Positions 26,753 through 36,100 of a stretch of 64,000 bases of DNA are shown piece by piece. Under the pieces are notes generated by a model. The model did no database searches. It was not told where the DNA came from and saw nothing but the letters and a program-made list of their open reading frames with translations. The stretch's first letter is position 1. Every line of letters starts with the position of its first letter. A program made the translations under genes and the position numbers. The stretch spans positions 248,001 to 312,000 of the forward strand of contig NZ_FNHG01000001.1 in the NCBI RefSeq assembly GCF_900103475.1, written 5' to 3'. The stretch is from Maricaulis salignorans. Lineage in GTDB: Bacteria; Pseudomonadota; Alphaproteobacteria; Caulobacterales; Maricaulaceae.

Positions 26753-27331
26753 TCAGAAGAAGCGCTCGCCGATGCGGATGGTATCGCCGGGCTGAACTTC
26801 GGTGACGGCCAGCAGCGGCACTTCGATTTCCTGATCGCTGCCGGCGTGCCGGATGAAGACGACGCGACGGTTGGCTCGATAGGTGAACCCGCCAGCTGTT
26901 GCCACGGCATTCATCACCGTAAGCCCGTCGGAAAATGGATACTCGCCCGCAGCCTCGACTTCGCCGAGGATATAGTAGGGCCGGAAATTGATGACTTCGA
27001 CGCTGACCCGTGGATCATTGAGATAGCCATCGCGAAGCGCAGCGGCGAAGGCCTGCTGGAACTCCCGCGGTGTCAATCCACCGGCATCGATTTCGCCAAT
27101 CAGTGGCAAGGATACCGTGCCGCGGCCGTCGACGACAAACTCGCCCGACAGGTCATCCTCGCCGAACACGATAATTCTCAGCTGATCGCCAGCGCCCAGC
27201 CGGTATTCGACCCGATCGAACATGTTCGCGGCTGCATCGGCGGGTGCCGGGCCGGGCGATGTTGACGCGCAAGCCGCAATCAACAGAACACTGAGGAAAG
27301 AAACCAGGCGGAACACAGATATCGGTTGCAT
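26753..27331 (-). CDS. Wza/GumB-like polysaccharide export lipoprotein
   Basis: The 192-residue lipoprotein has the lipobox LIAACAS (Cys21) and then the Poly_export domain (YRLGAGDQLRIIVFGEDDL, VDGRGTVSLPLIGEI) and an SLBB-like domain (YYILGEVEAAGEYPF). It is shorter than E. coli Wza and close to GumB-type or HfsD-like proteins. It should form the outer-membrane or periplasmic part of the export channel with the Wzc-like kinase. It lies between the pyruvyl transferase and Wzy-like genes on the same strand, with short gaps. Confidence 0.93.
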   Translation of the reverse strand: MQPISVFRLVSFLSVLLIAACASTSPGPAPADAAANMFDRVEYRLGAGDQLRIIVFGEDDLSGEFVVDGRGTVSLPLIGEIDAGGLTPREFQQAFAAALRDGYLNDPRVSVEVINFRPYYILGEVEAAGEYPFSDGLTVMNAVATAGGFTYRANRRVVFIRHAGSDQEIEVPLLAVTEVQPGDTIRIGERFF

Positions 27332-27381
27332 CTCAGCGACTCCCTATGTGGCACGCGTGTGCCGACTTCCTGTCAGTGTGG

Positions 27382-28599
27382 CTAGCACACACTATTCAGA
27401 CTCTCCAGCACACCCGAACGGGCGGCCTGCGATAACTCCCGGGCGCGCTGTCTCATATCGGTGCGCCGTTTCAACCCGTCCTGCAAACTTTTGACCGCCC
27501 GTGAGGCATCCGGACTTGCGCCCTGCTGCAACAAGCCGGTTTCTCCGATTAGGCCGAAGAACCCGTGCATCTTGGCGTCCCAGGCGAGGCCGACCGGGAC
27601 CCCGCCCAGAGCATAGGACAGGATATTGGCATGCAGGCGATGAGCAATGACCCCGTCAAACCCTGCGATAGATTGTGCGAGCATCCGTGGGGAGGTCGGG
27701 GCTGGTGCCACCTCAACCCGGCCCTCCAGCGCTTCAAAGGCCGTAGCGTTGAGGGCTTTTGCGAGGAAGGCCTCATCTTCGAAGGCGCCATTCGTGAACA
27801 GAACCGGGCAGAAGCCGCAGGCGATGAGGTTTGATGCCAGTTCGGCCAGGGAAAGGATAGCGTCGCGTTCGGAAACTCTTGCGTAATCTCCATGGGCATG
27901 GAGCGCAGCAGGATGGGTGACACCGAGCCCGATACGCCCGGTCTCATTCCCGGCAGCATTCAGTCCAAATGTCTCCGCCGCCATGAAGGCGGGGTCCGGA
28001 GCCACCCGGATGTCGACGGTGGAGCGCCGCAACCCGTGATCCTTGACGAGCCGTTCGAGATTGTCGCGGGACGCGGTGTCACGCACACAGATCGACATCA
28101 ATTGTGAGCTGTCGAGGAGATCGGAAAACAGGACGGCCGCTCGACGTCGCCAGTTCTTCGCGACGCCGACGCCGTGAATTGCCATCGGTATCTGACGAGC
28201 GCCGGCCTGCGTGCCCAGTTCAGCCAGCTTCACCGGGAAGTTCATATGGGCGTCCGAGAAAAGCTGGCCACCTCCTACCAGTATCGCGCTGGTCGCTGGC
28301 AAGATGTGCTCAAGGCGTGGCTTCAGCCGCGCGCGGACTTGATGGCGGATGATTTGTTCGCCGGCGAGCTGGTCAACTGGCGGGGGCAGCAAGTCCAGCA
28401 ATTGCAGCAGGTTATGCCGGAGGGGCGAATAGGTTCGAGGAATGTCGGCGCGGCCGGCAAGGTCAATCCAGGCGGGCTCGGTCGATGGGTCATGCTGGCG
28501 AACAGCCTGGTCCATGCACACCGCAATCGCTCCGTCCCCGAGATTGGGACTGTACATAACCGCGGCGATGGCCAGTCGAGATCGCGTGCTCATGGGCAT
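27382..28599 (-). CDS. Polysaccharide pyruvyl transferase family protein
   Basis: The 405-residue protein matches the family that adds ketal-linked pyruvate from phosphoenolpyruvate to sugars (CsaB, WcaK, ExoV types). Visible features are the N-terminal YSPNLGDGAIAVCMDQ, ILVGGGQLFSDAHMNFP near residue 105, and the C-terminal DGVIAHRLHANILSYALGGVPVGLAWD. The family's conserved His is in AHRLHA. Pyruvate ketals would add negative charge to the exopolysaccharide. It begins 120 bases from the divergent membrane-protein gene, and the Wza-like gene starts 50 bases upstream of its stop on the same strand. Confidence 0.85.
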   Translation of the reverse strand: MPMSTRSRLAIAAVMYSPNLGDGAIAVCMDQAVRQHDPSTEPAWIDLAGRADIPRTYSPLRHNLLQLLDLLPPPVDQLAGEQIIRHQVRARLKPRLEHILPATSAILVGGGQLFSDAHMNFPVKLAELGTQAGARQIPMAIHGVGVAKNWRRRAAVLFSDLLDSSQLMSICVRDTASRDNLERLVKDHGLRRSTVDIRVAPDPAFMAAETFGLNAAGNETGRIGLGVTHPAALHAHGDYARVSERDAILSLAELASNLIACGFCPVLFTNGAFEDEAFLAKALNATAFEALEGRVEVAPAPTSPRMLAQSIAGFDGVIAHRLHANILSYALGGVPVGLAWDAKMHGFFGLIGETGLLQQGASPDASRAVKSLQDGLKRRTDMRQRARELSQAARSGVLESLNSVC

Positions 28600-28719
28600 A
28601 TCATTTCGGTCGCAACCCGCTCCGCCTTCGCTGACATCCGAGAAGGACAGGATGTAATCAGCCCGTGTAAATTAGGCATTAAGTCTATTGCGACACACAA
28701 GGGCTGGGGAAACAAAGAC

Positions 28720-29709
28720 ATGAACCAACCAGTCCTGAGCCCAAGGCCTGACGAGGTGCGCGATGTTTTCATCGTGACCGCGCTGTGTCTCCTGATCCAG
28801 ATCGCCTTGCAGACCACATTTATTGTCACCGACTTGCGGCCTGACGAGTATAAATACATCGGCGCATTCAATGAGTTTTTCTTCGGGACCGATGCCGCTG
28901 GGCAGGTTTCGACGGCGCTGGTCAGGCTCATTCTTCTATCGATTTGCGTGGTGCTGAGTCTTGTTTTCTACCGCCTTGGCCTGATCGACAAAAACACGCT
29001 GGTGCTGGCCTTGGTCTGGCCGATGACGACCTTCCTCTTCAGCCGGATCCACATCGAATTTCTGGTGTTCCCGTTTTGCCTGATGGCGCTGAATGCCCGG
29101 ATCTGGGTGGATGTGGCGGTCATTCTGGTTCTGGTCGGGTTGGGTTTGTTCCTGAGAGAAAACAATTTCTTCGTGATCGCCATATTCCGATCGATCATCG
29201 TCGCGCAAAAAGTTCGCTTCACCTGGCTGGCGCCATCGGTCTTTCTGGCATTTGCGGTGAGCCTCAATCACTTGCTCAATATGGGAATCGCTCAACGAAT
29301 TCCCTTGCTGGGTCCCGAGTTGCAGCGGTTCAACTGGACCCGGACAGTCGTCAATCCGGAATATAATCCGCTGGAAACGCTGGTCGTGTTCTTCTCGTCC
29401 ATGCATTTCTTCACTCGCCATGATCTCGCCTGGTATGTGGATGCCGTATTCACGGCCATGGTCCTGGCAGTCCTCGCTGCAGACCCGGAATCGCGGCGGC
29501 GCCTTTTCAAGGTGCGCCACTATGTTTTCGCATTTGCGGTTACACTGATCGGAATGGGTGAAATCACGCACGCCTTTCAGAATGCGCGATATTATTTCTT
29601 CTTCATCCCCTTGCTTGCGGTCATGCTGACGCGGCGAAATTTTATCGCGATTGCCTTGCTGGGGTTGGCGCATACGGCGATCAAATCCGTTGAGGCGGCG
29701 ATCTATTGA
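28720..29709 (+). CDS. Unknown polytopic membrane protein in the polysaccharide locus
   Basis: The 330-residue protein has about eight to nine hydrophobic segments, with LRPDEYKYIGAFNEFFFG in the first periplasmic loop and NARYYFFFIPLLAVML near the end. I do not recognise a family with confidence; the layout resembles Wzy- or EpsG-type polymerases. The frame is open much further upstream, antisense to the pyruvyl transferase gene, but ATG 28720 follows GGGGA and gives a clean start. It is the only plus-strand gene between 20 and 37 kb, and its end overlaps the convergent sulfotransferase gene by 7 bases. A second polymerase is one hypothesis. Confidence 0.7.
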   Translation: MNQPVLSPRPDEVRDVFIVTALCLLIQIALQTTFIVTDLRPDEYKYIGAFNEFFFGTDAAGQVSTALVRLILLSICVVLSLVFYRLGLIDKNTLVLALVWPMTTFLFSRIHIEFLVFPFCLMALNARIWVDVAVILVLVGLGLFLRENNFFVIAIFRSIIVAQKVRFTWLAPSVFLAFAVSLNHLLNMGIAQRIPLLGPELQRFNWTRTVVNPEYNPLETLVVFFSSMHFFTRHDLAWYVDAVFTAMVLAVLAADPESRRRLFKVRHYVFAFAVTLIGMGEITHAFQNARYYFFFIPLLAVMLTRRNFIAIALLGLAHTAIKSVEAAIY

Positions 29710-30566
29710 TTGTCGGGTGCTGCGACACTTTCGAGTGTTTCGCGCCAATCCGAAAAATCCAGGCCGCAGACCTCTTCCAGGCCGATCACCTCGTCATGGA
29801 ATTGCCGGACCAGATCGGCAATGCGCGGTGTCATACGGGCATCCTGGGATGACGTGCGCGCGCTGCCGCCCTGGAACAGTAGACGCTCAACCAGCGGATG
29901 GGATTTGACCGAGCCGACCAGGCTCTGAAGACCGGCATCGCGCAGGCGCCAACCGGCTGATCGCAATATACGCACCAGACCGGCAGACCGCGCAGAGCTT
30001 CCTTCAAGGACTCTGTCTTGATAGGGAAGGTCGGCGATGAAGCGGATGCCGAGCGCGTCGGATACGCTCTGGCCAAACTGAAGCGGGTCACTGGCAAGGT
30101 CTTCAAATTTCAAAATCTTTATTCGATCCCGGCCCAGCAAGTTGATCGCTTGCTGCACGGGGCGCAGGTAAAGACTATGGGAGGTGAGCCCGGTATGGGT
30201 TTCCAGCGCCGCGTCAAGCGAGCGTGTGGTTTTGCCGATGCGCTGCAAATAGCGGTGATGGGAGATCGTTCTCAAATACGGATTGCGCAGGAAAATCAGA
30301 AAAACGGCATCATCTTCAAAAAAGTTCGCAATGCGCTCCAATGCCACGGGACTGTAAAGATAGTCGTGACAGATCTCCCCCACTCTCGGCGCATCGAGCC
30401 CCTCAAACTGGCGCGTGTACCAGTCGGTTCCGCGCTCAAAATAGCGATCGAAAAAGAAAAGCTCCTTGGAGGTTGGCAGCCCTGTATCGGGGTGAAGTGA
30501 CAGGAGGCGGTGCAGCCAGGTCGAGCCGCATTTGTCTCCTCCAAGGTAAAGAAAATTCGGCTTCAT
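29703..30566 (-). CDS. Sulfotransferase family protein of the polysaccharide locus
   Basis: The 287-residue protein has the PAPS 5'-phosphosulfate loop GGDKCGSTWLHRLLSLHP at residues 9-26 and the 3'-phosphate segment FLRNPYLRTISHHRYL near residue 92, both typical of carbohydrate sulfotransferases. It is cytoplasmic, with no signal peptide. Between the flippase gene (12 bases upstream) and the export genes, it probably sulfates a sugar of the repeat unit before flipping. Sulfated polymers are common in marine bacteria and algae. No PAPS-synthesis gene (cysNDC) is in the window. Confidence 0.86.
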   Translation of the reverse strand: MKPNFLYLGGDKCGSTWLHRLLSLHPDTGLPTSKELFFFDRYFERGTDWYTRQFEGLDAPRVGEICHDYLYSPVALERIANFFEDDAVFLIFLRNPYLRTISHHRYLQRIGKTTRSLDAALETHTGLTSHSLYLRPVQQAINLLGRDRIKILKFEDLASDPLQFGQSVSDALGIRFIADLPYQDRVLEGSSARSAGLVRILRSAGWRLRDAGLQSLVGSVKSHPLVERLLFQGGSARTSSQDARMTPRIADLVRQFHDEVIGLEEVCGLDFSDWRETLESVAAPDNQ

Positions 30567-30578
30567 CGACCCACCCGA

Positions 30579-31889
30579 TCAGATCAACCCGACCCGGATG
30601 CCATGGCGTTGCCATATCCGGATATAGGCTGCGAGATTCCACATGATGCTGTGCAAGGAGACGGCCACGGCCACCCCCAGCACGCCGAAAGCGAAACCGA
30701 GGATGAATATCAGGATTGTGGAAATGGCCGCCGAAGCGGCGAGAATCACGAAAAGGCTACGCTCATCATGGAGGGATTCCATCATTTGCGCAGTTGGCCC
30801 GCAGACGGCATTGGCCGAAAAACCCAGCGCCAGGATCAGCAATACTGGTCCGGAACCGGCATGCTCCTGCCCGAAAATTGACATCACCCAACCGCCCGCC
30901 AGTGCAAAAATGACAAGCAGGCCTGCCAATGGTAGGGCGGCGAGCAGAGTGACAAGGCGACTTTCGGTCTGAAGTCGGTCGAGATGGTTTTCGGCCTTCA
31001 GCCGGGAGATGGACGGGGCAATGACAAGATTGGCAGCCATCTGGAATATCTGCAGCAACATGGCCGTGCGCAGCGCGGCGAACAGACGCCCGGCCGTATC
31101 GACATCAAGGATAAACCCTGCGGCAAGGACCGAGAGGTTGGGGATCAGGGCTTGTATGATCGCAACGCCCCACAGGCCGGTTGAGGCTGTCAGCCAGACA
31201 CGGGCGCGATCCTCCGCCGCCGGTGTGGCAAATCCCGGTCGCAGGTGCGGGAGCCAGACCTGCTGTGCCAGGAGCAAGCCTGCCAGCGACAGAACGAGAG
31301 CGGCAAATATGCTTTGAGCGGACATCCATGTGGCGCCGGCTGCCCCGACGGCAAAGGCGATCACGAGAATCCGCCAGATCAGGTCCCGGGGCGCCAGGGC
31401 GCGAATGAAGATCCCGGCCGAGCGTGCTGTGCTTTGCTGATATTCGGCGAGTGCGAACAACCCCGCAGCGGCGGTCGCCCATAGCCATAACCCGGCTGGA
31501 AGGGTGGTCGGCCAGACGGAGGTGGCGAGAAAGCCGAGGGCGCCGATCAGGCTTGTCACGAGGGCAAACAGCAGGAGGGCGCGCCGATTCAGGGCTCCGA
31601 CCGCTGCCTGCTTCCCCGCCGCGAACAGAACGGGCGCGCGTCGGAGGATATAGGCCTTCTGCCCAAATCCGATAATTACGGCGGCCAGTGTTGCGGCGGA
31701 AAATGCCAGGCCGAAACTGCCGAACGCCTGGGCGTCCAGTGCGCGGGCGATCGCGATGAACATCGCATAGGACAGCCCGGCTGCGCCCAGCTTGATGAGG
31801 AGCACGATAGCGGTGCGACCGATCAATTCAGGTTGGGCGCGGACGCGTTCGCGCAAGGATCTCAGCCGGCCCAGCAACATTATTGCCAA
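30579..31889 (-). CDS. Wzx-type polysaccharide flippase
   Basis: The 436-residue membrane protein has about twelve hydrophobic segments and the polysaccharide_synt layout: GAAGLSYAMFIAIARALDAQAFGSFG at the N-terminus and late paired helices (LGFAFGVLGVAVAVSLHSIMWN). It should flip undecaprenyl-linked repeat units to the periplasm. Its start overlaps the GT4 gene's end by 10 bases, indicating translational coupling. Confidence 0.9.
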   Translation of the reverse strand: MAIMLLGRLRSLRERVRAQPELIGRTAIVLLIKLGAAGLSYAMFIAIARALDAQAFGSFGLAFSAATLAAVIIGFGQKAYILRRAPVLFAAGKQAAVGALNRRALLLFALVTSLIGALGFLATSVWPTTLPAGLWLWATAAAGLFALAEYQQSTARSAGIFIRALAPRDLIWRILVIAFAVGAAGATWMSAQSIFAALVLSLAGLLLAQQVWLPHLRPGFATPAAEDRARVWLTASTGLWGVAIIQALIPNLSVLAAGFILDVDTAGRLFAALRTAMLLQIFQMAANLVIAPSISRLKAENHLDRLQTESRLVTLLAALPLAGLLVIFALAGGWVMSIFGQEHAGSGPVLLILALGFSANAVCGPTAQMMESLHDERSLFVILAASAAISTILIFILGFAFGVLGVAVAVSLHSIMWNLAAYIRIWQRHGIRVGLI

Positions 31890-33019
31890 TCAGCCCCGTG
31901 CGGCAAAGTTTGCGATCTGACGATTGACCACATTTCCTTCGTGAAACGGTCTTCGGTGAAGTTCGCCGCGGCGTCCGTGAATGCCGCTGTGTCGCAGGAG
32001 TCGAGACCGCTGGTCTCGAACCGGTCGATCGCGGCATTCAGTCCGGCTGCACTGGGGTCATCATAGAGAATTCCGGTCTGACCGTCGGTCACCGTATCGC
32101 GGACCCCACCGCGATTGAAGCCAATCACCGGCCGGCCCGACGCCAGGGCTTCAACCGGCACAATGCCGAAATCTTCTTCGCCCGGGAAGATCAGCGCCTT
32201 GCAGCGTGAGAGATGATGTCTGAGCGTGTCAAAATCGGTCTTGCCAAGAAATTCGACCGTTGTTCCGGCTGATTTCTGCAAGTGTGCGACCGCTTTGTCC
32301 GGGCCACCGATGACTTTGAGTTTGCGGCCGGACTGCCGGAATGCATCGATGGCGATGTCGGGCCGTTTGTAAGGGGCGAGCTCGCCGAGCCAGAGATAGT
32401 AATCGCCACGCTCCTGAGGTTCGACGGGCGAGAATGCGGCTATATCGACGGGCGGGTGAATGACTGAGGCGTCACGACGCCAGTATTTGCTGACCCGATT
32501 GGCGACATGGTTTGAATTGGCCACGAAATGATCAACCCGCGCCGCGCTCGTAACATCCCATTGGCGCAGGCGGTGGGCGATGTGGGGCATTGCGATTCCG
32601 GCCAGCAGGCCAGCCGATGACTTATAGGCGTGATACTGGTCCCAAATATAGCGCATCGGCGAATGGCAATAGCAGATATGCGGCGTGTCGGGCGGAACGA
32701 TGACCCCTTTGGCCGGCCCGGACTCGCTGGAAATCACCAGGTCGTAGCCGGTCAGATCGCAGGCCTCGAGCGCTTGCGGCATGAAGGGCAGGTATTTCTG
32801 GTAATGACGCTTCGCCCAGGGAAGCCGGCTTATGGATGTCGTCAGAATGCGGTGTTGCTTCAAAAGGGGTGACAATTGCTCGCGGTCCACGACATGGGTG
32901 AGGATGTCAGCCTCGGGAAACATCCGGCACAGGGCCTCGAGTACTTTCTCGCCACCGCGCATGCCCACGAGCCAGTAGTGAACCAGGAGGACGCGTGGCT
33001 TTCGGCTTGCTGCAGCCAT
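31880..33019 (-). CDS. GT4-family glycosyltransferase
   Basis: The 379-residue enzyme has two Rossmann-like halves: an N-terminal VLLVHYWLVGMRGGEKVLEAL motif and the C-terminal GEEDFGIVPVEALASGRPVIGF with the EX7E glutamates of GT-B retaining transferases. The run HICYCHSPMRYIWDQYH near residue 113 is typical of WbaZ-type mannosyl or rhamnosyl transferases. It is the only clear glycosyltransferase in the locus, so other transferases for the repeat unit must lie elsewhere, or the unit is simple. It overlaps the flippase gene by 10 bases. Confidence 0.9.
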   Translation of the reverse strand: MAAASRKPRVLLVHYWLVGMRGGEKVLEALCRMFPEADILTHVVDREQLSPLLKQHRILTTSISRLPWAKRHYQKYLPFMPQALEACDLTGYDLVISSESGPAKGVIVPPDTPHICYCHSPMRYIWDQYHAYKSSAGLLAGIAMPHIAHRLRQWDVTSAARVDHFVANSNHVANRVSKYWRRDASVIHPPVDIAAFSPVEPQERGDYYLWLGELAPYKRPDIAIDAFRQSGRKLKVIGGPDKAVAHLQKSAGTTVEFLGKTDFDTLRHHLSRCKALIFPGEEDFGIVPVEALASGRPVIGFNRGGVRDTVTDGQTGILYDDPSAAGLNAAIDRFETSGLDSCDTAAFTDAAANFTEDRFTKEMWSIVRSQTLPHGADWQ

Positions 33020-33082
33020 TTGATTTCATCCCCTGAACTGGTGGCACCATCCCTGGACACCGGGGCCATCCACACAAGCGAA

Positions 33083-33107
33083 CGGCGGGTTCAAGGAGAA
33101 CCCGCCG
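33083..33107 (-). terminator. Strong hairpin downstream of the RTX gene (distal)
   Basis: CGGCGGGTTC and GAACCCGCCG form a perfect 10-bp stem with a 5-base loop, 64 bases past the RTX stop and 63 bases before the GT4 start. No T-run follows on the minus strand, so termination could be factor-dependent, or the hairpin could protect the 3' end of the RTX mRNA. Confidence 0.6.
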
Positions 33108-33134
33108 CACTTAAGTCCAGTTTGGAGCCAGCGT

Positions 33135-33159
33135 CCAGACCGGGCGGGGCCCGGTCTGG
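33135..33159 (-). terminator. Strong hairpin downstream of the RTX gene (proximal)
   Basis: CCAGACCGGGC and GCCCGGTCTGG form a perfect 11-bp stem with a 3-base loop, 11 bases past the RTX stop codon. A further 7-bp hairpin (CACCTTC/GAAGGTG, 33163-33180) covers the stop codon itself. Together with 33083-33107 there are three hairpins in under 100 bases. Confidence 0.65.
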
Positions 33160-33170
33160 AAACACCTTCA

Positions 33171-36100
33171 TCAGAAGGTGTAATAGTCTGGTCCATCATA
33201 ATCAGACGAGATCATGTCGCCAACTGAACCAAGGGTCTGGTTCAGTTGTTCGAACTCGATGAAGCCTTCCCCGATGCCCGACTTGAGGTCGAATATCATT
33301 GCAGGACTGCCTGCAGCACCGCCGGAAAGTTTGAGCTCAGCCGCTGCTGGCGCAGCAAACAGGAACTCCGACCCGTCCATCTCCGTCTGGTAGTTCCAGC
33401 CGGCGATGGTCAGGGTGTCTCCGCCGCCCAGATCGATGACCGTATCGGCACCGTTCAGCGATGCGCTGTTGAAGACGTCCACCGCGCTGGAGACACCGGC
33501 AACACCGGTCAGGTCAATCGTGTCGGTGCCATCCTCGAAGTCCAGGATGGTGTCGGCACCATAACCGTCAGCGAAGACGAATGTGTCTGCGTCTGCGCCG
33601 CCACTCAGTGTGTCATTGCCGGTTCCGCCATCAAGCGTGTCCGTGCCGGCACGACCATAGATGCTGTCGTCACCTGCGCCGCCGACAAGGACATTGTTAC
33701 CGCTCAGGCCATCGATGAAGTCATTGCCGGCACCGCCGTCCAAATTTACATCGACACCGTTCCGGCCTTGCAGCACATCGTCGAAGTCGGAGCCGATCAC
33801 CGCCTCGATATCGCGCAGCTTGTCGCCCTGGGCATCGCCGCCGGAGTTCGCACCCCCGCGCCACAGACGTACATCGATACCTGCGCTGGAGCCGGAATAA
33901 TCCACCGTGTCGAAACCGGCATGGCCTTGCAGGCTATCGGCACCGGCGCCGCCAATCAGGGTATCGTCACCGTCACCGCCGAGGAGGATGTCATCGCCAT
34001 CGCCGCCGGACAGTGAGTCAGCGCCTCTGTCGCCCCGGAGCTTGTCAGCGCCGTCGCCGCCGATCAGCCTGTCATTGCCGTTATAGCCCCAGATCTCGTC
34101 ATTGCCGTCACCGCCATCCAGGGTCACGTCAACGCCATTCTTGCCTTGCAGGAAGTCGTCGAAATCCGAGCCAATCACGGCCTCAATGTCGCGCAGCTTG
34201 TCGCCATGGGCATCGCCACCGGAGTTGGTGCCGCCGCGCCACAGACGCACATCAATGCCGGCACCCGAGGCGGAGTAATCCGCTGTATCAAAGCCGCCAT
34301 GACCCTGCAGGCTATCGGCACCGGCACCACCAATCAGGGTGTCATCGCCGTCACCGCCAAGGAGGATGTCATCGCCTTCGCCGCCAGACAGTGAGTCATT
34401 GCCGTCATAGCCCCGGAGCTTGTCGGCTCCGTCGCCGCCGATCAGCGTATCATCGCCGTCATAGCCCCAGATCTCGTCATTGCCGGCACCGCCATCCATG
34501 GTGACGTTGATACCATTCTTGCCCTGCAAGAAGTCGTCGAAGGCCGACCCGGTCAGGGATTCAACATCGCGGATGATGTCGCCCTGGGCATGGCCGCCCG
34601 AGTTTTCGCCCCCGCGCCACAGACGAACGTCAATGCCCGCATCGGAACCGGAATAATCGATCATGTCGACTTGGGTGCCGCCGCGGATGATTTGTCCGCC
34701 AGCGACGGATTCGAAGGTCCGCTCACCGGTGTCGGTGATGTAGGTATTGCCTTCGATCGTGCCGGGCAACGGCGTGTCGACATAGATGGCGCCAGTGTTT
34801 GGGCTACCGGCAGTTTCGCCGTCGAAGACGTTGTTGCGGATATCCGTATTGTCTTCACGGGCGCGCAGTGCGGTCGCATAACGGGCGGTGAAGCCGGTGA
34901 AGAGGTTATCCTCGATCACTGAGTTTTCGGCATCAATGGTGACCAGGGTATTGCCCTGTTCGCCGCCTGCATTGGTGCCACCGGCCGTACCGGACACCGT
35001 ATTATTGGTGAAGGTGATGTCGGAAGCATTCTGTCCATTGCCGCCAATCGTGACCAGCTGGCGTGGGACATTATTGCCAACGTCAAACTGCGTCGCAAAA
35101 CCATTGTCGCTCGGCTGGGCACCTTCAAAGGTCTGACCGGTGAACTCATTATTGTCGATCAGCAGATTGGTGACGGCTGCCGCGTATTCCGACAGCAGGG
35201 CCGCATCGCCGCGCGCTTCAATGATATTGCCCTGGATGGTGATGCCATCCTGGTCGCCTTGCAGATAGATGGCTGCATTCTCGATGGCGCCATTGCCGTT
35301 ATTGCCCTGGACGGTGAAGCCCTGGCCGGTGGCACCGATCTGGACGGCGCCGGCGTTCGGATCAACTTCGATTGCACCGAGCGCACCATTCTGGCCATTG
35401 ATGATCGTTGTCGCGGCACCATCGGACGACAGCAGGGTGATCGCTTTGTCGATCACGATGTCTTCGTCATACGTGCCCGGGCCCACGATGATGGTGGCAC
35501 CGGCATCGGCCGCATCGACGGCAGCCTGGATCGACATGCCGGCGTAGACGTAGAATGTGTCGCCCACCGCGCTGGAATCGACATTGTCCGGCGTTGTATC
35601 GGTGTAGATGACCGATGATTCAGGATTTGTCAGGGCCAGAGCGAAGGCTTCCGCGTCGGCCGCATTTCCGAACATGAAGTGGAAGTGATCGCCGGTTTCA
35701 CGGTGGTCTGGATTGAACACCATGTAGACCGTGTCGTAGATCGCGCTGAGGTCGATATTGGTAACCGTGGTGGGAACGCCTTCAAGGAGCTCCTCTTCCA
35801 TATAGATGCCGGGGGCATCGTCGGTGGTGAATGTGCCGGCGAAGGTGACGTCATCAGTGCCAGGCTCGTAGGAGCGACCGGCAGAATAGAGGCCCACAGC
35901 GCCCCAGTTATTCCCCGTCGTGGTGATGTCGGTGAATGTGATGCCGGTGGAATCGGTGACGCCGAAGCCGACGCCGCTGGTGGCGAGGCCATCAGCGGTC
36001 ACATTGGTGAATGTACCGCCATCGAGGCTGTTCATGTCCACTTCCGAACGGCCAGCGCCGGAAACCGTCATATTCTCCATCGAGAAGTTGACAATCGCAT

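Noticed and set aside
28174-28719. Upstream extension of the plus-strand membrane protein
   Set aside because: It runs antisense to the pyruvyl transferase gene; ATG 28720 has a ribosome site and gives a normal membrane-protein start.
33540-34680. CRISPR-like regular repetition
   Set aside because: The repeats are long, in frame and encode GGxGxD calcium-binding motifs; there are no short identical repeats with unique spacers and no cas genes.
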